From assembly GCA_963790545.1 (NCBI GenBank), contig CAWBPA010000019.1, positions 186,001-250,000 on the forward strand: a DNA stretch of 64,000 nt, given 5' to 3'. The notes beneath the pieces are model-generated. The model had not been told where the DNA came from, did not search any database, and was given only the letters and a program-made list of their open reading frames with translations. The DNA comes from DATBJG01 sp963790545 (GTDB lineage Bacteria; Acidobacteriota; Vicinamibacteria; Vicinamibacterales; JAMQPK01). Within the stretch, counting starts at the first letter, position 1. Every line of letters starts with the position of its first letter. Below, in pieces: positions 35,113-44,661 of this stretch. The position numbers were made by a program, and so were the translations under genes.

Positions 35113-37797
35113 ATGGATGGAAAACTGAAACCGGTCTCGAGGGCCGGCACCGAAAACGAGTCGATCGAAACTCGCGAGTGGTTCGAGTCGCTCGACTACG
35201 TGCTCCAGACGTCAGGCCCGGCTCGCGCCGGTCGGTTGCTCGAACAGCTCACCGTCTATGCCCGTCAGCGCGGCGTCACGCTTCCATTTTCGGCCAACAC
35301 TCCCTACACGAACACGATTTCGGCCGACGAGCAAACCTTCATCCCCGGCAATCCCGAGATCGAACGGCGCATCAAGAGTCTCGCGCGCTGGAATGCGCTG
35401 GCGATGGTTGTCAGGGCCAATCGACACGAAGAAGGGATTGGCGGACACATCTCGACCTATGCCTCGGCGGCGACGTTGTTCGAGGTCGGCTTCAATCATT
35501 TCTTCCGCGCGAAGAACGAAGAGCAAGACGGGGATCTCGTGTACTTCCAGGGCCACGCGGCGCCTGGCGTGTACGCACGCGCCTTTCTCGAAGGACGACT
35601 GACGGCCGAGCAACTCGAGAACTTCAGGCGTGAGCTCCGGCCGGGCGGTGGCCTGTCGTCGTATCCCCACCCGTGGCTGATGCAGGACTTCTGGCAGTTT
35701 CCGACCGTCTCGATGGGCCTCGGACCGGTCATGGCGATCTATCAGGCGCGTTTCATGCGCTACCTGGAAGACCGTCGGCTCAAACGGCCCAATGGCGCCA
35801 AAGTCTGGGCGTTCCTCGGCGATGGCGAGACCGACGAGCCCGAGGCCCTGGGCGCGATTACCCTGCCAGCCCGCGAAAAACTCGACAATCTGATTTTCGT
35901 GATCAACTGCAACCTGCAGCGGCTCGACGGCCCGGTCCGCGGCAACGGCCAGATCATTCCCGAGCTCGAAGCCATTTTCCGCGGCGCGGGTTGGAACGTG
36001 ATCAAGGTGATGTGGGGCCGGGAGTGGGACGCACTGCTGGCAAAGGATCGCGATGGTCTGCTCGTCAAGCGCATGGGCGAGATCGTAGACGGGCAGTACC
36101 AGAAGTACGCGGTGTCGTCGGGGGCATACGTCCGCGAGCACTTCTGGGGCGTCGATCCGCGACTGCTCGAGATGGTCAAGCACCTGTCCGACGAGCAGCT
36201 CAAGAAGCTCAGCCTCGGCGGCCACGATCCGCTCAAGGTCTACAACGCCTACAAAGCCGCGGTCGAGCACAAGGGCTCCCCAACCGTCATTCTGGCGCGG
36301 ACTGTCAAGGGCTACGGCCTGGGTGAAGCCGGTGAAGGCCGCAACATCACGCACCAGCAGAAGAAACTCAACGAAGACGAACTCCGGGCGTTCCGCACGC
36401 GTTTCGGCATTCCAATCTCAGACGACGAAGTGGCAGAGGCGCCGTTCTACCGTCCTCCCGACGATAGCCCGGAAATCAAGTATCTCCGCGAGCGGCGTCA
36501 GGCGCTCGGCGGGTCCATGCCGAAGCGGTCGATTTATGTCGGTCCGTTGGAGGCCCCGCTTGCAGGAGTGTTCGACGAGTTCTTCAAGGGCACCGAGGGT
36601 CGGACGGCTTCGACGACGATGGTGTTCGTCAGAATGCTGGCGAAGCTGATGCGCGATCGCGACGTGGGACACCTGGTCGTCCCGATTGTGCCCGACGAAG
36701 CGCGGACCTTCGGAATGGACGCGTTGTTCCGACAGGTTGGCATCTACTCCCATGTGGGGCAGATCTACGAGCCGGTCGACATGGACACGCTCCTGTACTA
36801 CAAAGAGTCGGCCGACGGTCAGATTCTCGAAGAAGGCATCACGGAAGCGGGCTCGATGTCGTCGTTCATTGCCGCAGGTACCGCGTATTCGACCTACGGC
36901 GTGAACACGATTCCGTTTTTCATCTTCTATTCGATGTTTGGCTTTCAGCGCATCGGCGACCTGATCTGGGCCGCCGCCGACTCGATGGCCCGTGGCTTCC
37001 TGCTAGGCGGTACCTCCGGGCGGACGACGCTCGCCGGAGAAGGACTGCAGCATCAGGACGGGAACAGCCATCTGCTCGCATATCCGGTGCCGAACGTCAT
37101 TGCGTACGATCCGGCGTTTGCATACGAGCTTGCGGTCATCATCGAAGACGGCCTGCGCCGGATGTATGTCCAGCAGGAAAAGATCTTCTACTACCTCACG
37201 GTGATGAACGAACAGTACGAGATGCCTCCGATGCCGGCCGACAGCCGTGAAGGCATTCTGAAGGGGCTCTACCGGTTCAAGCCGTCCGATCGCATCAAAG
37301 CGAAGCATCGAGCGCAGTTGCTCGGCAGTGGCGCGATCCTTCCTGAAGTCCTGAAAGCCGCAGCATTACTCGAGCGGTTCGATGTGGCGGCCGACGTTTG
37401 GAGCGTCACGAGCTACGGAGAGCTCTATCGCGACGGACACGCGTGCGAGCGTTGGAACATGCTGCATCCGAATGACGCGCCACGTGTCCCCTACGTGACC
37501 GAATGCTTGGGTGATGCGCCGGGCGTTCTGGTGGCGGCGAGCGACTACGTCAAAGCTCTGCCCGACTCGATCGATCGCTGGCTGCCACGGCGGCTCCGCA
37601 GTCTCGGGACCGACGGGTTTGGACGCAGTGAAAGCCGAAAGTCTCTCCGGACATTTTTCGAGGTCAACGCGCACTTCATCGTGTTGGCAACCCTGTCGGA
37701 GCTGGCGCGCGACGGCGCGGTCGATCGAGGCGTTGTGCGGCAAGCAATCAAGGAGTTCGACATCGATCCGGAAAAGTCAAACCCGGCAAATTCCTGA
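35113..37797 (+). CDS. aceE: pyruvate dehydrogenase E1 component, homodimeric type
   Basis: This 894-residue enzyme decarboxylates pyruvate with thiamine diphosphate and hands the acetyl group to the lipoyl arm of E2. Length and order fit the AceE family: NHFFRAKNEEQDGDLVYFQGH, the TPP motif AFLGDGETDEPEALGAI ending in NCNLQRLDGPVRGN, and the pyrimidine-domain region EEGITEAGSMSSFIAAGTAYS. The start is ATG 35113; a GTG at 35089 is also open and neither has a strong ribosome site. It is the first gene of aceE-aceF-lpd, all on the plus strand with repeat-filled gaps of about 100-140 bp. Confidence 0.95.
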   Translation: MDGKLKPVSRAGTENESIETREWFESLDYVLQTSGPARAGRLLEQLTVYARQRGVTLPFSANTPYTNTISADEQTFIPGNPEIERRIKSLARWNALAMVVRANRHEEGIGGHISTYASAATLFEVGFNHFFRAKNEEQDGDLVYFQGHAAPGVYARAFLEGRLTAEQLENFRRELRPGGGLSSYPHPWLMQDFWQFPTVSMGLGPVMAIYQARFMRYLEDRRLKRPNGAKVWAFLGDGETDEPEALGAITLPAREKLDNLIFVINCNLQRLDGPVRGNGQIIPELEAIFRGAGWNVIKVMWGREWDALLAKDRDGLLVKRMGEIVDGQYQKYAVSSGAYVREHFWGVDPRLLEMVKHLSDEQLKKLSLGGHDPLKVYNAYKAAVEHKGSPTVILARTVKGYGLGEAGEGRNITHQQKKLNEDELRAFRTRFGIPISDDEVAEAPFYRPPDDSPEIKYLRERRQALGGSMPKRSIYVGPLEAPLAGVFDEFFKGTEGRTASTTMVFVRMLAKLMRDRDVGHLVVPIVPDEARTFGMDALFRQVGIYSHVGQIYEPVDMDTLLYYKESADGQILEEGITEAGSMSSFIAAGTAYSTYGVNTIPFFIFYSMFGFQRIGDLIWAAADSMARGFLLGGTSGRTTLAGEGLQHQDGNSHLLAYPVPNVIAYDPAFAYELAVIIEDGLRRMYVQQEKIFYYLTVMNEQYEMPPMPADSREGILKGLYRFKPSDRIKAKHRAQLLGSGAILPEVLKAAALLERFDVAADVWSVTSYGELYRDGHACERWNMLHPNDAPRVPYVTECLGDAPGVLVAASDYVKALPDSIDRWLPRRLRSLGTDGFGRSESRKSLRTFFEVNAHFIVLATLSELARDGAVDRGVVRQAIKEFDIDPEKSNPANS

Positions 37798-37806
37798 TTC
37801 TTGTTA

Positions 37807-37899
37807 AAGACAGAAGACAGAACGCGACAGTTGCGGTCCTCGAAGAAACGACAACTTCCCAACCCCTTTGACCTTTGACCTTTAACCTTTGACCTTGCC
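37807..37899 (+). repeat. two heptamer arrays (AGACAGA and CCTTTGA) in the aceE-aceF spacer
   Basis: AGACAGA occurs twice at 37808-37821. CCTTTGA, CCTTTGA, CCTTTAA, CCTTTGA, CCTTGCC occupy 37865-37899 and end on the base before the GATG of aceF. The second unit is the complement of the GGTCAAA array at 517. Confidence 0.92.
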
Positions 37900-37900
37900 G

Positions 37901-39309
37901 ATGGCTGAGCTCAAGCTGCCCGAACTTGGCGAAAACGTCACGAGTGCAGACGTCCTCCGTGTACTCGTTTCGGCCGGTGAGACGGTCACCAAGGATCAGC
38001 CGGTGCTCGAGCTCGAGACGGACAAGGCCACCGTGGAGGTGCCCTCTACGGTTACAGGCGTTGTGCAGGAAGTGAAGGTCAAGCCCGGCGACAAAGTGAA
38101 AACGGGCCAGGTGATCCTGACCGTTGGCGATGATCGCGCCGGCCAGCAGGTGAAGGCCGACAAGCCCGCCGCGGGCGCGGCCACCGGATCGTCAGCCAAG
38201 GCGAAGAAAACATCGTCCGAGCCTGCTGCCAAGGATGTGCCGCCCGCAGAAGCGCAATCGAGCACGCCGCCCGCGGCGCCGGGTGACTCGGCGGCCGAAG
38301 GGGCATCTGCGGGACCCGGCCCCGCGCCGGCGCGTCGCCCCCGCGGCGAGGTCGTTCAAATCAGTCGTGCGGTGGCGACGCCTGCGCCGGATCCTGTTGT
38401 GGACGATGGCGGTCCCGCTGCGGCTGCATCCCCCTCCGTGCGGCGGCTGGCCCGTGAGCTTGGCGTCGCGATTGACGAGGTTGTCGGTGGTGGGCCCGGC
38501 GGCCGCATCAGCGACGAAGACGTGAAGACGTATGCCCGACAGATTGTCTCGCGGGCCGGGGCCGCACCTGGAAGCGAACACACTCCGCTGCCGGACTTCA
38601 GTCGATGGGGAGAAATTGAGCGCAAGCCCATGTCCGGCATCCGTCGAAAGACCGCGGAACACCTCGGTCTCGCGTGGTCGACCATTCCCCACGTCACGCA
38701 GCACGATCGGGCGGATCTGACCCAGCTCGACCTCTTCCGGAAGAAGTACAGAAGCAGGTCGAGGAAGCAGGGGGTGCATTGACGGTCACCGCGATGCTGC
38801 TCAAGGTCGTGGCCTCCGCGCTCAAAGCGTTCCCTCAAGTCAACTCCGCGGTTGACATGGCCGCGCACGAGATCATCGTGAAGAAATACATTCATGTCGG
38901 CGTCGCGGTGGACACCGACCGGGGCCTACTCGTGCCGGTGATCCGCGATGCGGATGCCAAGAACATCGTTGAGTTGTCGACGGCACTGAAGCAGTTGGCG
39001 GAAAAAGCGAGGGCCCACAAGCTGGCCCTCGAGGAAATGCAAGGCGGGACGTTTACGATCACGAATCTGGGTGGGTACGGCGGGACCTATTTTTCGCCGA
39101 TCGTTAACTGGCCCGAGGTCGCCATTCTTGGCGTTTCGCGCGCGTCAGTTCAGCCGGTCTTCGTCGACGGGGCATTTCAGCCACGCCTCTTGCTGCCCCT
39201 CTCGCTTTCCTACGATCATCGAGTCGTCGATGGTGCCGACGCCGTCAGGTTCCTCCGCTGGATCGTCGAAGCGCTCGAACAGCCGATGCTGATGTCGCTG
39301 CAGACCTGA
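37901..39309 (+). CDS. aceF: pyruvate dehydrogenase E2, dihydrolipoamide acetyltransferase (one frame change)
   Basis: Product of about 468 residues. A single lipoyl domain has its lysine in LETDKATVEVP (about residue 43). A long Ala/Pro linker leads to a subunit-binding domain (VRRLARELGVAIDEVVGGGP) and the catalytic domain with LSYDHRVVDGADAVRF. It transfers the acetyl group from lipoamide to CoA and forms the core of the complex. The frame changes by one missing base near 38746, within KKY...VQKQVEEAGG, although both sides are fully conserved. As E2 is essential to the complex, a sequence error is the likely cause. Only one lipoyl domain is present, unlike the three of E. coli. Confidence 0.92.
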
Positions 39310-39377
39310 TCCTCGTCGATGCCCGTCTTTCAACCCAGAATACGCAGAGGCTCGCCTTGTTCTTTGCGACTTCCGCA

Positions 39378-39418
39378 CCCCTCGACTTTGCTCGGGGCGC
39401 CCTGAGCATGTCGAAGGG
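39378..39418. repeat. small palindromic repeat (CTCGAC...GTCGAAGGG)
   Basis: CCCCTCGACTTTGCTCGGGG followed by CGCCCTGAGCATGTCGAAGGG forms an imperfect hairpin and matches the insert at 608-647. It lies in the aceF-lpd spacer beside CTCTGCGAC-type words. Confidence 0.75.
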
Positions 39419-39448
39419 CGCTCTCTGCGACCTCAGCGTTAGGAGACT

Positions 39449-40868
39449 ATGACTCCCGCGTCAACCAAGCTGGCCGTGATCGGCGCCGGACCCGGCGGAT
39501 ACGCCGCTGCCTTCTTTGCCGCCGATCTCGGGATCGACGTCACGCTCATCGATCCGGCACCCAATCCCGGAGGTGTGTGTCTGTACCGGGGGTGTATTCC
39601 TTCGAAGGCGCTTCTCCACGCGGCGCATCTCATCGAGGCTGCACAGCACGCGGCCGCTCTCGGGATTGATTTCGGTCAACCTCGAATCGACTTCGTCAAC
39701 CTGCGCAACTGGAAAGACAGCGTCGTCAAGCGTCTGACCGATGGGCTCGGGCAGATTGCCCGTCAGCGCAAGGTGAGGTATCTGCAGGGCACCGCGTCGA
39801 TCGTCGATCCCCACACCGTGACCGTCGAAACCGCAGAGGGAAACGATCAGCTGAGCTTTGAACGTGCGATTCTGGCAACCGGGTCGCGTCCGGCACGGGT
39901 CCCGGGACTGTCGCTCGAGAGTCCGCGCGTGCTCGATTCCACATCGGCGCTGGAGTTGACCGACGTTCCACGCAACCTGCTCGTGATTGGCGGCGGCTAC
40001 ATCGGTCTCGAGCTTGGCAGCGTCTATGCCGCGCTGGGATCTCGCGTGGCGATTGTCGAGATGACGTCGGGCCTGCTGCCTGGGGCCGATCGCGATCTGG
40101 TGACGCCGCTTGCGCGTCGAATGGAGCGTCTGTGCAAAGCCGTGCTGCTCGAGACCAAGGTCGTCAGCATGGAGGAGGACGGAGCCGGGATTGCTGTCAC
40201 GCTGGAAGGGGCAGGCCGTCACAGAGCCTCACCAACTCTTCGACAAAGTGTTGATCTCCGTCGGCAGACGTCCGAATTCCGATATCCCGGGACTGGCAGC
40301 CACCAAAGTGAAAATCGGCGCGAGAGGGTTCATCGAAGTCGACGAGCAGCAACGAACCGCGGAACCGTCGATCTATGCGATTGGCGATGTGGTTGGAGAA
40401 CCGATGCTCGCCCATAAGGCGTCGCACGAAGCGCGTGTGGCGGTCGAGGCGGCGTTCGGTCAGCGATCGGCTTTCGAACCGGCGGCCATTCCTGCCGTGG
40501 TGTTTACGGATCCGGAGATCGCCTGGTGCGGGTTGACGGAGCAGCAGGCCCGTGCGGCGAATCGGCCCATCGAGGTCGCGAAATTCCCTTGGGCGGCGTC
40601 AGGGCGCAGCATCACACTCGATCGGACCGACGGCCTGACGAAGCTGATCGTCGATCGCGACACCGGGCGTGTCCTTGGCGTCGGCATTGCCGGACCTGGT
40701 GCTGGGGAATTGATTGCCGAAGGCGTACTGGCAATTGAGATGGGCGCCACGGTGACCGACCTGAAGATGACGATCCATCCTCATCCCACGCTGTCGGAAA
40801 CGATCATGGAATCGGCCGAAGTCTTCTTCGGACAGAGTACGCATGTGTACAAACCAAAGAAATCATGA
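39449..40868 (+). CDS. lpd: dihydrolipoamide dehydrogenase (E3; one frame change)
   Basis: This flavoprotein of about 472 residues reoxidises dihydrolipoamide with NAD. FAD fold VIGAGPGGYAAAFFAADLG, redox disulfide GVCLYRGCIPSK, NAD fold LLVIGGGYIGLELGSVYAALG, second FAD contact IYAIGDVVGEPMLAHKASHE and the active-site base HPHPTLSETIMESAE are all present. The two cysteines are separated by LYRG instead of the common LNVG, as in some other E3 lineages. One extra base near 40210 shifts the frame between conserved halves. It follows aceF in the same direction. Its stop overlaps the convergent glycosylase stop by 6 bp. Confidence 0.93.
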
Positions 40869-41549
40869 AATTCCTGATTTCGCGATTTTTCTCGCATCTT
40901 TGAATATCCGGTCCAGCATTGATGGCGTGAGCTTTCCTGTGTTCGTGTTCTGACGACTGGGATGGTACGACGCGATGACCGTCGGCCAACCCTCGACATC
41001 GCGCCGCGCGCCATGCGCAAAAGCGGGCCTCGGGCGAATCGCGATCCCCCTGGTGGCCATCACGCGCCACCACGCATCGAATGCAATCTTGCCGAGTGCC
41101 ACGACCACGCGAAGTTGAGAGAGCGCTGCAATTTCCGCCTCGAGGTGGACCTGGCACGTGTGAAGCTCTTCGGGTGTCGGCTTGTTGTCGGGTGGCGCGC
41201 AACGGACGGCTGCGGCAATGAACGCTCCGCGCAACTCGAGCCCATCGTCCGTCCGGCGTGACGTGGGAATGTTGGCAAAACCGGCGCGATGCATGGCGCG
41301 CATCAGAAAGTCGCCAGAACCATCTCCGGTGAATACGCGCCCGGTCCGGTTGGCGCCATGCGCAGCCGGGGCCAGACCGAGCACGAGGAGCCGCGCAAGC
41401 GGGTCACCGAACCCGGGCACGGGTTTGCCCCAGTAGACGTCCTCCCGATGTGCGGCTTTCTTCTCCCGTGCAATTTCGGCACAGTAAATCCGAAGGCGGC
41501 GGCAGCGGTCGCACGTGACGATTTGTTTCCGAACGGTCAGAAGATCCAT
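40863..41549 (-). CDS. family 5 uracil-DNA glycosylase (UDGb type)
   Basis: This 228-residue repair enzyme removes uracil and other deaminated bases from DNA. The diagnostic motif is GLAPAAHGANRTGRVFTGDG, family 5 having Ala rather than Asn/Asp in motif A. The second motif is SYHPSRQNTNTGKL. Cysteines in CDRCRRLRIYC and further along (RCAPPDNKPTPEELHTC) fit the 4Fe-4S ligands of the family. It is convergent with lpd, overlapping its stop by 6 bp, and upstream of lipA on the same strand. Nothing links it to lipoate metabolism except position. Confidence 0.93.
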   Translation of the reverse strand: MDLLTVRKQIVTCDRCRRLRIYCAEIAREKKAAHREDVYWGKPVPGFGDPLARLLVLGLAPAAHGANRTGRVFTGDGSGDFLMRAMHRAGFANIPTSRRTDDGLELRGAFIAAAVRCAPPDNKPTPEELHTCQVHLEAEIAALSQLRVVVALGKIAFDAWWRVMATRGIAIRPRPAFAHGARRDVEGWPTVIASYHPSRQNTNTGKLTPSMLDRIFKDARKIAKSGIS

Positions 41550-41565
41550 TGAGTCTTAGCAGAAT

Positions 41566-41617
41566 ACAGAAAACTCTTGACCACAGAGGTCACGGAGGAC
41601 ACAGAGTGAATTTGGCT
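41566..41617. repeat. short direct repeats (CACAGAGGT type, 9-base period) with TACAGAA
   Basis: CACAGAGGT, CACGGAGGA, CACAGAGTG follow one another in the 82-bp gap between the glycosylase and lipA. Related CTCTGCGAC words occur near 20780-20805 and 39420. This family has a 9-base rather than a 7-base period. Confidence 0.65.
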
Positions 41618-41631
41618 AAGTGTTCTCTTGG

Positions 41632-42528
41632 CTAAATTCCAGCGGCTCCGTCAGCCTGTTCTCGAGCGTGGTACGAGCTGCGGACGAGCGGGCCCGATTC
41701 AACATGCGAGAACCCAATCCCGAGCGCATAAGACTTGAGCTCGCGGAACTCGTCTGGATGATAGTAGCGGGAAATTGGCAGGTGGTCCCGCGTCGGTTGG
41801 AGATACTGGCCGATCGTGAGAATGGAGCATCCGACGCGGCGAAGGTCAATCAAGGTCGTGAGGAGCTCGTCGCGATCTTCACCCAGCCCCACCATGAGTC
41901 CTGATTTCGTGGGGATGTGTGGCGCGTAGGTGCGAGCGCGATCGAGGAGTTCGAGCGTCCGCTCGTACCGACCACCTGAGCGTGCCCGGCGATACAGACG
42001 TGGCACAGTCTCGGTATTGTGATTGAGCACGTCCGGACGTGCGTCCAGGACCGTCTGAAGTGCTGTCGCGTCGCCGCGAAAGTCCGGAATCAGTACCTCA
42101 ATGCGAGTGTCGGGGCGACGTTGCCGGATGGCGTTGATGGTTTCGCCAAATATCGAAGCCCCGCCGTCTGGCAGGTCGTCGCGGTCGACTGAGGTGATGA
42201 CCACATAGGACAACCCAAGGCGATCGACGGCGTTGCCCACACGTGCCGGCTCTGCCGGATCGACTGCCGCTGGTCGGCCGTGTCCAACGGCGCAGTATCC
42301 GCAAGCCCGAGTACAGACGTCCCCGAGAATCATGAAGGTTGCCGTGCCATAGTCCCAGCACTCGCCGATGTTCGGGCAGTGAGCCTCCTCACACACGGTG
42401 TGAAGCTCCAGCTGGCGCATCAAGTCCTTCAACCGGCGATAAGTCTCCGATCCCGGCGCCCGCACCTTGAGCCACTCGGGCTTTGGATTTCGCTGCGGCA
42501 CTTCCGTAAGCGGGATGACGTGCGCCAT
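41632..42528 (-). CDS. lipA: lipoyl synthase
   Basis: This 298-residue radical SAM enzyme inserts two sulfurs into protein-bound octanoyl groups to make lipoyl cofactors. Both cluster motifs are present: CEEAHCPNIGEC for the auxiliary cluster and CTRACGYCAV for the SAM cluster. TSVDRDDLPDGGA, NHNTETVPRLY and the C-terminal GPLVRSSYHA are characteristic. ATG 42528 (MAHVIPLTE) gives the usual family length; an upstream ATG at 42585 is open but adds an atypical 19-residue prefix. Position next to aceEF-lpd makes functional sense because the E2 needs the lipoyl group. No lipB is seen here. Confidence 0.95.
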   Translation of the reverse strand: MAHVIPLTEVPQRNPKPEWLKVRAPGSETYRRLKDLMRQLELHTVCEEAHCPNIGECWDYGTATFMILGDVCTRACGYCAVGHGRPAAVDPAEPARVGNAVDRLGLSYVVITSVDRDDLPDGGASIFGETINAIRQRRPDTRIEVLIPDFRGDATALQTVLDARPDVLNHNTETVPRLYRRARSGGRYERTLELLDRARTYAPHIPTKSGLMVGLGEDRDELLTTLIDLRRVGCSILTIGQYLQPTRDHLPISRYYHPDEFRELKSYALGIGFSHVESGPLVRSSYHAREQADGAAGI

Positions 42529-42603
42529 GACTTCAGCGATTCTTATATCGGTTGACGGATCGCCATGAAGATTGGCGATAAGCATAGCGTCGATATCGTC
42601 AAC

Positions 42604-42638
42604 GATTCACAAATCACAAATCACCAATCACGAATGGC
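42604..42638 (+). repeat. heptamer tandem array (unit AAATCAC)
   Basis: GATTCAC, AAATCAC, AAATCAC, CAATCAC, GAATGGC: the ATG of the M61 peptidase gene (42634) lies in the last unit. The array separates the divergent lipA and M61 genes. Confidence 0.9.
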
Positions 42639-44462
42639 ATCTCAGCTTATATCGATTGACGACCTGCTTCTGCTGCTAGCGTGCTCATTCTCGCTCCTTG
42701 CCACCGCCATCCCAGTGGCGCGCCCAGGACTCGAACCGATTCGCTACCTGGTCACCTTCACCGCACCCCAGACGCACTATCTCGAGGTTGAAGCCGTTGT
42801 GCCAGTGGACCGGCAGCCACACGTGGAGCTCATGATGCCCGTGTGGACTCCCGGCTCGTACATGGTGCGCGAATTTGCACGGCATGTGGAAGGGTTCACC
42901 GCGCGCGACGGGCAGGGACGTTCGTTGGAGGTGGAGAAGACAAGGAAGAACCGATGGCGGGTTTCAACGGGTAAGGCCGCCGCGATTACCGTCAATTACC
43001 GTCTCTACGCGCACGAGATGAGCGTTCGAACGAACTGGGTTGACGACCGATTTGCGCTCCTCAACGGGGCTGCGACGTTCATCACCCTCGTCGAGCGCCG
43101 CGCTCGGCCTCATGAGGTCAGGCTCGTCCTGCCATCGGGCTGGAAGCAAACCATGACTGGGACTGCCGGGAGCGCCACGTGGGCAGGCGCACCACTACCT
43201 GGCACCGGATTTCGACACGCTCGTCGATTCGCCGATCGTGGCGGGAAATCCTGCGGTGTATCAATTCCAGGTTGAGGGCAAGCCACATTACCTGGTGAAC
43301 ATCGGCGAGACCGGTGCATGGGACGGAGAACGTTCCACCGAAGACCTGGAAAAGATCGTCCACGAGGTGTTCAAGCTGTGGCGCGGGCTGCCCTACGACA
43401 AGTACTTGTTCTTGAATGTCATTACGGATGCTGCTGCTGGGGCGCTCGAGCACAAGAACTCCACGGTGATGATGGCGAGCCAGTGGTCCACGAGCACGCG
43501 CCCGGCATACCTGACCTGGCTCAGCCAGGCCTGTCATGAGCTCTTTCATGCGTGGAACGTGAAGCGTCTCAGACCAATCGAGCTGGGTCCGTTCGACTAC
43601 GAGAACGAAAACTACACGGAGAGTCTGTGGATCGCCGAAGGATTTACGGACTATTACGGAGATCTTCTGCTCGAGCGCGCTGGAATCTCATCGCGCGAGG
43701 AGTTTTTGCAGGCGCTTGCCGCGACCATCGAATCAGTGCAGTCGACGCCGGGCCGATTGGTTCAGCCGGTGAACCGCGCTTCGTTCGACGCCTGGATCAA
43801 GTTTTACCGTCCGGACGAGAACTCCGCGAACACGTCGATCAGCTACTACACGAAAGGCTCGGTCCTCGCCTTTCTTCTCGATGCGATGATCCGACGAGGA
43901 ACTGGCGGCGCCAGAACCCTCGATGATCTGATGCGGCTGGCTTACCAACGCTATTCGGGTCCAAAGGGCTATACCCCCGAGGACTTCAAAGTTCTGGTCG
44001 AAGAAGTCATGGGATCGCCCCGTGGGGTGCGCGAGTGGTTTGCAGCTGCCGTCGAATCTGCAGCGGAGCTCGACTACCGTGAAGCGTTCGACTGGTTCGG
44101 GCTGCAGTTCCGCGAGACGACCCAGACCCCGCGCGCGTCGCTCGGAGCCACGACGCGCAACGACAATGGCCGATTGCTGGTCACGCAGGTTGCGGAGATG
44201 GTGTGGCCTCACGGGCCGGGTTCAGCGTCGGCGACGAGATCCTGGCAATCGGTGAGGTTCGGGTGCGCGCCGCGCAGCTCGACAGCCGCCTGGCGCAATA
44301 TCAACCTGGGACGCTGTATCTGTGCTCGTTGCGCGGCGTGACGAATTGGTGCGGTTGAACATCACGCTTGGCAGCGAGACCAGACGGCGGTGGGTGCTCG
44401 AGACACGTCCTGACATCTCGGCCGAACAACAAGCACGTTTGAGCGGCTGGCTTCCTCAATGA
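42634..44462 (+). CDS. M61 family aminopeptidase with PDZ domain (several frame changes)
   Basis: Product of about 609 residues: signal peptide (DDLLLLLACSFSLLATAIPVA), the beta-rich M61 N-terminal domain (HYLEVEAVVPV, MPVWTPGSYMVREFARHVEG), a thermolysin-like catalytic domain with CHELFHAWNVKRLRP (HExxH) and WIAEGFTDYYG carrying the third zinc ligand, and a C-terminal PDZ domain (GFSVGDEILAIGEVRV). The family releases N-terminal residues, often glycine, from peptides in the periplasm. Frame changes occur near 43182, 44205 and 44325; the native end is the TGA at 44460-44462. The start lies within a heptamer array. Confidence 0.87.
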
Positions 44463-44494
44463 ACGGAGGATCGCCGGGCTGACGGACAGGGAAC

Positions 44495-44637
44495 GCGGAC
44501 GCTGAAGCGTCCGCGCTACACGGATCTGTGGATCGGCGACTGCGTAGCGCGGGCCTTTAAGGCCCGCAGCCCCAACCCCTGGTACGTAGGCCGGGTCCTG
44601 CTCGTTGGACCCGGCTCGAGGCGGGCCTATAAAGCAA
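44495..44637. repeat. cluster of three GTAGCGCGG-family palindromic elements
   Basis: GCGGACGCTGAAGCGTCCGC with GCTAC (44495-44519), GTAGCGCGGGCCTTTAAGGC with CCGC (44543-44567), and GTACGTAGGCCGGGTCC ... GGACCCGGC (44582-44615) with a further GCGGGCC word. They fill the 199-bp gap between the convergent M61 and barrel genes. Confidence 0.85.
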
Positions 44638-44661
44638 GCGGAACTCTGCGTTTGAGTTCTT

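Noticed and set aside
35212..36354. 380-residue minus-strand open frame
   Set aside because: It is a shadow of aceE in high-GC DNA.
42715..42760. Stretch resembling the 3' end of a tRNA on the minus strand (GGTTCGAGTCC followed by TGGGCGCGCCA)
   Set aside because: No D-arm or anticodon arm can be drawn upstream, the T-stem does not pair properly, and the bases encode a conserved part of the M61 N-terminal domain.
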